From: Diplodia intermedia
Lineage: Eukaryota > Ascomycota > Dothideomycetes > Botryosphaeriales > Botryosphaeriaceae
Reading direction: 5' to 3'
DNA length: 64,000 bases
NCBI GenBank assembly: GCA_021495925.1
Contig: JAKEKT010000067.1
Coordinates: forward strand, 1 to 64,000
Shown here: positions 10,189-19,266 of the stretch, piece by piece
Layout of the letters: each line of letters starts with the position of its first letter
Numbering within the stretch: position 1 is the first letter of the stretch
Program-made: the position numbers and the translations under genes
The notes under the pieces: generated by a model
Told to the model about the DNA's origin: nothing
The model's database searches: none
The model's input: only the letters and a program-made list of their open reading frames with translations

Positions 10189-11046
10189 TTACTCCGCGGC
10201 CTGCTCCCAAAGCTCGCTGGCCAGATTGTACGCCTCAAACGGGATCTCCTCCTCGCGATCCCAAAACCTCACCGCCACCTTCCCCGACCGCTCAACGTCC
10301 TCAACCGCCCCGTACAGCCGCAAGATCTCGTTGAAAAAGAGCGGCTCCCTGTCGAAATTGCCCCCTCCCCTCATGCCCACGCTGCGCGCCCTCGCAGCCA
10401 TCTCGTCCCTCCACCCAAACACCCTCTCCGTAATCGCATCGACCAGATACCCCGGCCTCGTCAAAACGATGACCTCCCTGATCTCCTCCTCCCCCTCCCC
10501 GTCCACCTCCTCCTCCTCCGCCAACAGCCCCTCCCCGACCACCTCCAACGCGCGCCGCGCGCCCGCGATCTCCGCCGCCACCCTCAGCGCCCTCTTCCGG
10601 CTCCGCCGATCCACCCACTCGCCGTCGTCGTCGAACCGCGGCCCGTCGCCGTCCCGCAGCACCTCCCGGACGTTCCGCCGCGACCCCCGCCCGAAGTAGA
10701 TGCCGTACCCCGCCCTGACCCGACGATCCGTCTTCCCGTCATCGTTCTCGTTGTCGTGGTTGTCGTCGTCGTTGCCGTCGTCGCCGACTTCGCACGTCGT
10801 CCCGACGACGCAGACGACGACGCTCTCGTCGTCGTACAGCCAGCGCGGGCGCGACGGCCGGTAGGGCTTCTGGGCGACGTACTTGATCTGGGTCAGCTGC
10901 CGGCGCGGGTCGTAGTGCAGGGCGCAGTCGAGGCGCGGGCGGGCGGGGTTGTAGCGGTGGGTGGGGACGGAGAGGGGTCCGCAGCGGGGGCAGGCGGGGT
11001 TGGTGGTGAGGTGGGGCGGTTGCTTGGGGGGTGGTGATCGGGGCAT
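10189..11046 (-). CDS. degenerate RNase H-fold protein
   Basis: Single-exon 285-aa protein. The C-terminal 200 residues follow the RNase H layout of the 4920-5564 gene: a GYGIYFGRGSRRN strand pair, an AAEIAGARRALEVV helix, a YLVDAITERVFGWRDE segment, and a final FWDREEEIP..AYNLASEL. Three of four catalytic acids appear lost: the DGAC position reads VVGTTC, the SDS position reads TRPGY, and the last Asp is replaced. Only the helix Glu remains. The N-terminus has CPRC and a later Cys-His pair that may bind zinc. Two acidic, Asp/Asn/Glu-rich insertions occur. It is likely a pseudo-enzyme retaining a binding role. The Met at 11046 was chosen because a TATA-like box lies about 125 nt upstream; the frame is open further. 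Confidence 0.68.
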   Translation of the reverse strand: MPRSPPPKQPPHLTTNPACPRCGPLSVPTHRYNPARPRLDCALHYDPRRQLTQIKYVAQKPYRPSRPRWLYDDESVVVCVVGTTCEVGDDGNDDDNHDNENDDGKTDRRVRAGYGIYFGRGSRRNVREVLRDGDGPRFDDDGEWVDRRSRKRALRVAAEIAGARRALEVVGEGLLAEEEEVDGEGEEEIREVIVLTRPGYLVDAITERVFGWRDEMAARARSVGMRGGGNFDREPLFFNEILRLYGAVEDVERSGKVAVRFWDREEEIPFEAYNLASELWEQAAE

Positions 11047-11916
11047 TTTGGTTTTTTTTGGTTTTTTTCTTCTTTCCTTTCTTTTGGTGGTGAGTGATGG
11101 GATGGGATGGAGGAAGGGTTGGTGGTTTTCGGATGGAGAGGGGGTGGAGGAAATGGGACGACCGGCGGCGGTTTTATATGGGTTGTCAATGGTTTGACTG
11201 GTTGTTGTCATTGGGTTGGATGGAAACTGTTTGGAGTCTTGCAGCGGGGGTGGATTATTGCCCGGGGAGGTCATGAGAGCAGTAGCTGCTTGGTCTTTGC
11301 TAGCGACGTTCCTTGATTTCACTGAAGATGGAGCCAGGTTGCTACCCAATATATGAACCTCGACAGCAAACCCATCCATTATCAATTACGGACGGTTAGT
11401 GCGATGGGCAGGCTCCGGCTCTATGCATCGCCACCGGAACCTTGAAGTATGAAACCCACAGGTTTGTGATCCGTTGGGTAACCTAAAATGGAAGAGGTCA
11501 CTTGGTAACAGCCCACAAGTTCGATACTGGCTTGGCGTCATACTACGGTTCCTGCGCCATTCCAGCAGTTGGGCTTGTTTCTAAAGGCTGGTGGTACCTG
11601 TGAGGTTCGACCTGAGTTGCTTTTTTGCTCATTTTCTCAACGCCGGTCCGGGAGAAGCTTTTTTTTGGCCTCGCCGTCTTTCAAAGCTCCTTACTCTCCG
11701 ACACTACTTTTTGCACATGCGGCCCTACCAACCTTCCCCTTTCGGCTACTCACCCGCTGCAGGAACACAAGCCACAGCAGTGAATCAACAGCCCCGCCAT
11801 GCCACCCCCACTTCACCAACATCACTCCTCCATCACCACCGCCATCGCCGCCATCACCACCACCACCCAAATAAACAGACCGAAAGAGGAAAAAAAAGAG
11901 GAAAGACAAACAAAGC
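11047..11916. other. divergent intergenic region
   Basis: Lies between the RNase H-fold gene (minus) and the first NmrA-like gene (plus). It contains T-runs near 11048-11070 and a CA/CC-rich CATCACCACC-type stretch at about 11826-11868 just ahead of the NmrA start. No separate gene is supported. Confidence 0.45.
11172..11178 (-). promoter_or_regulatory. TATA-like box for the degenerate RNase H-fold gene
   Basis: TATAAAA is read on the minus strand, about 126 nt upstream of the ATG at 11046. It supports that start over the longer open frame. Confidence 0.35.
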
Positions 11917-13057
11917 ATGTCCAAACTCCTCGTCATCATCGGCATCACCGGCAACCAAGGCGGCAGCGTGGCCGCCCGCTTCCTGCGCGACCCGGTCACA
12001 TACCGCATCCGCGGCGTGACGCGCGACCCGTCGTCGCCGCGGGCGCTCGCGCTCGCCGCGCGGGGCGTCGAGATGGTTCGGGCGGACCTCGACGACGCGG
12101 CGTCGCTCGCGGCCGCGCTCGCCGGCGCCGCCCTCGTCTTCAGCGCCACCGACTACTGGGAGCCGTTCTTCCGGCCGGCCGACCGCGCGCGGGCGGCCGC
12201 GCTGGGCATCTCGCGCCGCGAGCACGCGGGCGCGGTCGAGGAGCGGCGCGGCCGGAACGTGGCGGACGCGGCGGCGGCGACGGTGGCGTCGTTGGCGGCC
12301 AACGGGTTCGTGGCGAGCACGCTGAGCGACGCCGGGGGCTGCAGTGGGGGAGAGGTGCGGGAGTTGTATCATTTCGATGCGAAGGCGAGCGTGTTTCCGC
12401 GCTACGTGGCCGAGAGGTGGCCGGCGCTGGCGGCCAAGATGAGTTGTGTGCAGACGGGCTTTTTCGTGTCGAGCTACAGGCTCGTGCCGCAGGCGTACTT
12501 TTCGAAGGTGAGAAGGGGGCTCCGGCGTGAGTGATGGGATGGGGAGCTTGCTGATGTGTGGTGGTGTCGGTTTTAGGCGGCCGATGGGACGTTCGAGATG
12601 AGGTTTCCGACGGCGCCGGAGAAGCCTGTGCCGCACTTGGATGTCAGGGCGGACATGGGGAGCTTTGTCTATGCCGTGGCGCAGCTGCCGCCGGGTGGAA
12701 GCTACATGGCCGAAGGGACCACGTGCAGCTGGAGCGAGTATATGCGGCTGTGGAGTGAGGTCACTGGGAAACCGGCCCGGTATCGACAGGTCTCGCTTCA
12801 GCAGATGATCGACGAATCGCCGGACAAGGAGTTCGGGAGGGAGGTTGGAGACATGTTCCTCTATTCCTCAGCGCCGGGCTATGATGGTGGCGATGACAGT
12901 CTGTTGAGGGCTGAGGATATACGGAAGGTATGGATTCGTTGTCCCCCTCCGAAGACTGTACTCATTCAAATCTCACCAGCTCGGTGTGGACTGCCCTATG
13001 ACTTCCCTGGAAGATTGGATGAGGAAGGAGGATTGGTCTATTGTTCTGTCAAACTAA
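11917..13057 (+). CDS. NmrA-like NAD(P)-binding protein (copy 1)
   Basis: Predicted 339-aa Rossmann-fold protein of the atypical short-chain dehydrogenase NmrA/HSCARG group. Exons: 11917-12507, 12577-12927 and 12980-13057; introns of 69 and 52 nt, both phase 0. The nucleotide-binding motif GITGNQGGSVA begins at residue 8, followed by RGVTRDPSSP and a VRADLDDAASL segment. The C-terminal end (VTGKPARYRQV...LEDWMRKEDW) is the usual NmrA substrate-side lobe. NmrA-like proteins either act as redox sensors that modulate transcription factors or as reductases; the sequence does not decide. It is the first of three such genes within 4.4 kb. GC content is very high in exon 1, with strong G/C third-position preference. 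Confidence 0.85.
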
Positions 13058-13256
13058 TGCTCCAGCAAATATCCCCTGCCAAGGAAAACACCCCACAGAC
13101 TCGTTGGGCTTATGCTCGCAACCAGTCCATGTGATAGCAAGTGAAGTCAGTATCAACACGGAAGACCAACCGTAGGAGTCTTCATCTTCGACGTGAGAGT
13201 ATATGGCATTAAACGAGATTTCTGGAAAGCTGACCCCCTTTTCTCTAATCCATTCC

Positions 13257-14206
13257 CTACTCCCTCTTCACAAACTGACTCTGCGTCCTCAACCAAGTCT
13301 CCAAATCCATCATGCCGGGGTGCTCCTTCCTCAGCGCCGGAATATCTGCCTTGTAGCCCTCATCTTTGAAGAAGTCCAGCATAGTGCCCACTTCCTTGAC
13401 GCCATGCTTCAGCGCCTTCCCCAGCAGTCCAAACGTCGTCCCGACCGGCTTTCCCGTCACGCGCTGAAACAAGCCGTCCAGCTGGTCAAAAGTGACCATA
13501 TCCCCAGCCAGCCCCACAGCCCTGCCATTCCACTTCTCCGGCTCCTCAAACGCCATGGCCGCAAACACGCCAATGTCCCTCGTTGCAACCCACTGCAGCG
13601 GCCTGCTCCCCATGGCGTCCCGCAGCGACGTCATGAACAGCCTCCCCGCGAACCCGGGCGCCAGGTTGTCCATGAAGATGGCCGGCCGCAGCACCGTCCA
13701 GCCCATCTTGCTCCCTCCCCGTCCCTCGCCCGCGCGGTCGCGCAGGTGCCGCTCGATCGCCCACTTGGTCCGGAAGTGCGGCACGTCGGTCGGGTTGTCC
13801 CAGCCGCGCGCCTCGCCGCCGCGCTCGACGCCGCTGTACACGAAGTGCGACACGCCGGCCCCGAGCGCCTCGTCGACCAGCCCCCTTGCCCTGCCGCACC
13901 TCGCCGTCCGCCGTCACGCCCTTGCCCATCGACGCCTGCACGCTGTAGACGCCCCAGATCGGCGTGCCGTTGCTGAGGCGCTTGGCGGCGGCGGCGAAGA
14001 CCGCGGACGGGTCGTCGAGGTCGCCTTCGAGGAGTTTGATCGAGGGCGACTTCGCGGCGAGGCGTTGCGCCGAGGCGGAGCGCGGGTCGCGGGTCAGGGC
14101 GAGGATGGTCGTGTTGGGCGGGAGGCGGTTGCGGGAGAGGAGGGCGTCGATGACGGACGCGCCTTGTTTGCCCCGTGGCGCCGGTGATGAGGAGGGCGCG
14201 GGACAT
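13257..14206 (-). pseudogene. NmrA-like protein (copy 2), two frameshifts
   Basis: Homologue of the NmrA-like neighbours, spread over three frames. The N-terminus MSRALLITGATG starts at 14206. Frame then shifts at a C-run at 14171-14174 (G-run in the gene). The middle part (TILALTRDP..., LLEGDLDDPSAVF) is in a second frame until a C-run at 13881-13885. The C-terminal half (SHFVYSGVERGG to the stop at 13257) is in a third. Each break is one surplus G in a homopolymer, and removing two bases gives 948 nt, an exact 316 codons. No intron can bridge either break. It is therefore either a recently inactivated gene or an intact 315-aa gene with two sequencing errors. The rest of the frame is free of stops, which favours error or very recent loss. 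Confidence 0.75.
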
Positions 14207-15206
14207 TGTTGCGGGGGTGGTTGGGGTGATGGGTGTCGGGCGCGGTCGCAGTGATGAGGGAGGATCGGGTGTCGTTCGATTGGGGTTGGAAGGTGGAGGA
14301 GTTGAGAGACAAAGGGTATTCGTCTATTGGTAAGGAGGAAGCTATCGGACTGCGGCTTTGACAGATTGCTGTGCGTAGTCTTCAGCGTGAGTTCGATGAA
14401 ACTTTGCTCTCTGTTGGCCTGCAAGGAAAGTATTTAATCGGGACACGGTCAGCCCTGGGCTTCAACACTTGGCGTATTCTTCCAGCTTGATGATCAAACA
14501 TTGTCGGCTCATAGTAGATCAGATTCCGAGGTATTTCTTGGCAGTAGGGGCGACTGCAAAGGTGTTGAGTCTGCCATCGGCATGCAGAGCCCCCGTTTGT
14601 CAGCATGCGGCTCTCGGGGCTCACTTAGCGCGAAAAGGCAGCCGCAACACCACTTCACTGTTTTGCCCCCGTTCTAGCGTCCCAATTTGGCCTCGTAGCT
14701 CTCAGACTAGAGAATGAGATTTTCATGCTCTGGAACTTGAAGATCCACAGCGCCGACGGTGGCGACGTAATTGTAGACCGATCGACAGCTAGGCGCGACC
14801 ATTGTTCACGAAAGCATAAACGCACAATTCATCTGTGGATGAAGCCACCGCTCTTGCAATTGACTGGAATACCTTCACATCTTTCTTACTGCTTCATTAT
14901 AGCAGTTTTGGTGTGTGCGTGCGAGTCGTCGAGATGAGAAAAGATCGGCCCGAGGGGGCTCGGATTGCTATCGGAACCACTACCTCCACGAGAACAGACC
15001 ACCCAGCGAAAGGCCGAAAGCGCGAGCTTAGTAAATACGAGCTTCTGGATACTCGTCAAGGCCGAGGGCGACTATAGGCAACTAGGGTATTACGACAACT
15101 CTCTGAGTAAAGTACATAAAGAGATAGACTTCACACAGGAACACTCGATAAACAGGCAAATTCAATCAACACTTCTTCCCCAAGCAACTAATCGACCATC
15201 ATCACA
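14207..15206. other. divergent intergenic region between NmrA-like copies 2 and 3
   Basis: One kilobase between oppositely oriented NmrA-like genes, so it holds both promoters. No gene or repeat is recognised. Confidence 0.45.
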
Positions 15207-16294
15207 ATGTCGAAGCTGATCACTGTCTTCGGTGCCACTGGCAACCAGGGTGGCTCCGTCATCCAGGCCATCCTCGCCGACCCCGCCCTCTCAAACGAGT
15301 TCAAAATCCGCGGCATCACCCGTGACGCGTCCAAGCCCGCAGCCCAGGCCCTGCAAGCCAAGGGCATCGAGATGGTCTCGGTAGGTCCACACACCACCCC
15401 GCTGCCCAATCAAACACTGTGACACCAGCCTGACAACGAGAACGATGTCCACCAGGCGAGCATGAGCGACCCCTCCACCCTCTCCGCAGCCGTCCAGGGC
15501 TCGCACACCGTCTTCCTCGTCACCACGCCCGCCTGGGGCGCGGGCACCCCCGACGCCGAGCTCGCCGACGGCAAGAACGTCGCCGACGCGTGCAAGGACG
15601 CCGGCGTGCAGCACCTCGTCTTCTCGTCGCTGCTGCACGTCACCAAGGAGACGGGCGGCCGCCTCGAGCACGTCCCGCACTTCGACCACAAGGCCGAGGT
15701 GGAGGCGTACATCCGCGCCAGCGGCGTGCCCGCCACCTTCGTCCTGCCCGGCTACTTCATGTCCAACTACGTCGCGCTCGGCATGCTGAGGAAGGGCGAG
15801 GACGGCGTGTTCACGCTGGCGTACCCGGTTGGGGCGGACGCGCGGTTCCCGTTGATTGAGATCGGCGAGGATATGGGTGAGTTTTTCTCTTCGTTCTGCT
15901 GTGTGTGACTGAGAAGTTGATTGCTGATGGATGTTCTCGCTATCTCGCAGGCAAGTACGTCGTCGCGTCCATCAAGCAGCGCACCAAGGTCCTGGGCGCT
16001 CAGGTGCTCGCGGCCGCCGACTACTACACGCCGACCCGCATACTCAAGGAGTTCGAGGAGGTGACGGGCCAGAAGACGCGGTTCGTTCAGGTTGACCCGC
16101 AGGCCTACAAGGCTGCCCTTCCGATGCCCGAGGCGATTGCGCAGGAGCTGCTCGAGAACCATCTGTTCATTGGAGAGCCGGGATACTTTGCTGGGAAGGA
16201 CTTGAAGGGCAGCTTGGACCTGTTGGCTGAGGTTGGCTTGAAGCCGACTTCGTTCAAGGAGTACTTGGAGAAGAACAAGAGTGCGTTCGCGTAG
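15207..16294 (+). CDS. NmrA-like NAD(P)-binding protein (copy 3)
   Basis: Predicted 312-aa NmrA-family Rossmann protein. Exons: 15207-15380, 15456-15876 and 15951-16294; the two introns are 75 and 74 nt. The dinucleotide motif GATGNQGGSVIQAIL starts near residue 9, followed by RGITRDASKP. VQHLVFSSLLHVT and HFDHKAEVEAYIRASGVP are the strand-5 and active-site-helix regions typical of HSCARG/NmrA proteins. The last exon carries YYTPTRILKEFEEVTGQK, characteristic of the family's substrate lobe. It is closer in layout to canonical NmrA than copy 1. A polyadenylation-type AATAAA lies about 105 nt past the stop. It could be a redox-sensing regulator or a quinone/aldehyde reductase. Confidence 0.9.
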
Positions 16295-17620
16295 GGCGCA
16301 GTGCAGAATTCCTCGCGGACTTGAGTTGCAGTGAGTGGGGCAGAGGCTGCCACGCTTCCTCGAAGTCATGTAACCGCATTTCAAGTAGCTTTGTCAACAA
16401 ATAAAGAATGGTGAAGTAAAATGCTACGAATAATTCTTGAGTGGTATTACATCAACGGCAACATCTTGTGAGACTACAGCAAAAAACGTCAGTGGTCGGG
16501 CTGCTCTGAGAGACGAAGAGCTTGCTACCTTGATGACCGCTTACGGAGTCTATCGGAGTCCACTCGATAGCGAGTGGATTGCTCAACGATGCAAAGGTAA
16601 GACTCTAATGGAACTTCGATATTCTTCGTATTGTGTCTGCACATCAACGACTTAACCTGTAAGCGAATGAAAGTAAACTTTATGGTTTTTGCAAAATGCT
16701 CTCCGATATTTTCTCATCACGGTGTCACTTTTTCGTATGTTCCTGCAAGATTTTTCGCAGCTGGGATCCAAGTCGTAGCCTTTCCTTCTTCTCTTTCTTG
16801 TGCTGCAGAAAAAGCCCTCGCCAGGATGTTGGAGCCGAAAATGCAGTTTCACAATTTGCTCTGATTAATTCTTGCATCAATTGACCTCGCTCCGAAACTT
16901 GTTCTAATTGGCCAAAATACATAGAAAACATGCATCTTCACGACTACGTGGAGCAGCCGGTGTCCAGCGAGAGCGAATCGTACGGTTTACTAAGATCGGC
17001 ATCTCGGTGTTGACGAAACGCGACGCCGCCGCTTTGGCTGAATGTGGCTACTTTCGGGCTTCGGAACGGACTAGGGTCAACTGTCGTCAAAGAATCAATT
17101 TGATTGGTCCGTGACTATCAAAATGTCAGTGCCATTCGCTAGGCCTACAATATCGACGATCTGGACTAACCGAGTCGGAAGGTGTCAACAACGGATCCGG
17201 CTTCAGTCAATGTCCGTAGTTGAGCCTCAGGACCACGCGTTCGCCTAAGGTAAAAAGATAGACAAGCTATGAGCACGTATGCCAATTGACAGGGTCGCGA
17301 CTATATATTGAGAGCATGTCTTTCTCACGGAGCGCATCATCAAACTCATCTTGACGCCGTGCCGCTGCTCTATACCCATAGCCACGTCAGTTACTAAAAT
17401 ACTGGGCGAGAAGGTCCACTGGGGCGAGTCGGGACGTCACATAGGATTGAAGATATCAAACAACAGCCAAAAATGATATTGGAATAATGGCGAGGCACAC
17501 GTATTACACTGCGGGCTTACGGTTCGGCAAGTTGCCAAAAGACCCCCAAAGACGTAGCGTACCCCGATTTTTTTTCTCCTTCCCCCGCAAACGTCTAAAG
17601 CAAAAACCCCCGATCTCTGA
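16295..17620. other. intergenic, no gene recognised
   Basis: Convergent gap between NmrA-like copy 3 and the carboxypeptidase gene. Short open frames (for example 16437-16655) show no family signature. Confidence 0.45.
16400..16405 (+). terminator. AATAAA polyadenylation-like signal
   Basis: Consensus hexamer about 105 nt downstream of the NmrA-like copy 3 stop codon. Fungal 3' signals are loose, so this is suggestive only. Confidence 0.35.
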
Positions 17621-19266
17621 CTAGGTGGATGAAAGAGGCTTCTGTTGCATCGTCTGCTTGAAGACCTGGAGGGCAAGCTCAGGCTGGTAGTACGGCACCT
17701 CGTGTCCGGCCTCGAAGACGCGCAGGAACGAGAAGTTGTCGACCGTTTTGAAGGTGCCGCCCTCGGTGCCGCCAACAGTGTAAGGCTCGAGCGAGGCAGC
17801 CCGGAACTCGGACTGGCCATCGAATTCGACCACCTGCGCAACGTCGTAGTTGCCCATCCAGTTACAGATCCAGTCGGCGTCGCCGGCCCAGACGACGGTT
17901 GTCAGGCCAGACTGGACGACGGAGTTGAGCTCGGGCAGGAAGGAGCGCGGGTTGTCACCGGTGGAAGAGAACTTGTAGTAAGCATCATTCGGGCACTCGG
18001 CGTAGGTGGACCGCGCACCGATGGCCTTGACGACGTCATCGCGGGCGAGGTAGTCGGCATACGTCTCCGGCGGGTCGGTGACGCTGGCCCCAATGCGGAC
18101 GTCATAAACGTTGAAGTCGGCCTCCTCGGTCAGAGGGCCCTCGATGCCGTTGTAGCACTTGTTGTCCGCGTTGACACAGGCATTGTTGGTGCCCGTGCTC
18201 TCGCAGGTCTGGATGGCAGGCAGGCAGGTCTTCTCGTAAGTGTTGTAGTAGGAAGTAGCCTCGCTCTGGCTGATGATTTGCTTGTAGCTGTTGTTGACGC
18301 TGTAGTCGATGTAGGCCTTCTCCTGCAGCTCGGCGTCGATCCAGCCGTTGTTGACGCCAAGTGCAATCAGGTTGATGTTTTGGCCGTCGACACTGCCATT
18401 GGCGACGCCCTTGTTCTGATCCTGGATGTAGTGAGCGAATTCAGGGCCGTAGTGACCGCCATACTGGAGAGAGAGTCAGTTGTTGGCCCTGAAACAAGCG
18501 GAAATAGACTCACGGATTCGGTGAAGATGCCGAAGTCCCTGCTTTCATACTGAGGGAAAGCATCATAGAAGGCCTGGATGAGCTTCCACACGTAAGGAGC
18601 AGCAGTCACGGTGGAAGTGACGTCGTCTGTCCCGTAAGAGAAGCCAACGCCGATCGGCTGATCGATGTAGATCACTTTGATAAAATCAGCACCGGGAATA
18701 TCCATCACGTGAGGGTGTGCATACTGTTGGCGTACGAGTTCCAGCTGTACTCGTTCAGCGACGGCTCAGTGGCACCGTCGACGAAATGGCAGGGACCGTT
18801 CTCCTGGAAGAGACCAATCATGCTGGAGCATCCAGGGCCACCGTTGAACCTGTTGCGGTTTCATTAGCGAATCCTGCGTTCCGAAACAGGTAAGACGCCG
18901 GTAGTTACCATGCGGCAAGCGGCGCAGTGGTCGGGTTCTCTCTCGCCTCAAACAGCCAGAACCTGCGTGTTTCGTCAGTGTTTCGAGTTTCTTCCAGCGC
19001 AGGGTGGGGGCTACGTACCACATGTTCATGTTGGTGCCAACCGAGAGGTAGCCGGAGTACTGGTTGACGCCAGGAGTAGTCTCACAGATTCCGCTGTTGT
19101 TGACAAACTCCAGCTTCGCGCCAGTGGCGGCGTGCTCGAAGACGTTGTAGCGCACTCCATCCTTCTCAACCATGGACCGCTTGTCGACCTTTTCGGCGAA
19201 GGGAGCAGCCAGGGCCAGGTTGGCCACCGAGAGAAGCGAAGCCACGAAGGCGAACGAGGACCGCAT
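17621..19266 (-). CDS. secreted serine carboxypeptidase (S10, carboxypeptidase S1-like)
   Basis: Predicted 476-aa secreted serine carboxypeptidase, removing C-terminal residues from peptides at acidic pH. Exons on the minus strand: 19266-19019, 18962-18909, 18849-18725, 18674-18514 and 18463-17621. A clear signal peptide (about residues 1-20, ending LALAAP) precedes the mature protein. S10 landmarks are all present: WFNGGPGCSSM substrate-binding loop, IDQPIGVGFSYG, nucleophile Ser196 in FTESYGGHYGP, catalytic Asp in WAGDADWICNW, and catalytic His at about 450 in FEAGHEVPYYQPE. Length matches the S1 group. It probably serves extracellular nitrogen acquisition. Four introns with tight exon-intron phasing make the model solid. 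Confidence 0.93.

Noticed and set aside
6042..16294. Classical secondary-metabolite gene cluster
   Set aside because: No backbone synthase (PKS, NRPS, terpene or DMATS type) is present anywhere in the window.
17645..18553. 302-codon plus-strand open frame opposite the carboxypeptidase
   Set aside because: Val/Leu/Gly-rich antisense translation of the S10 gene; the sense protein has all catalytic motifs.
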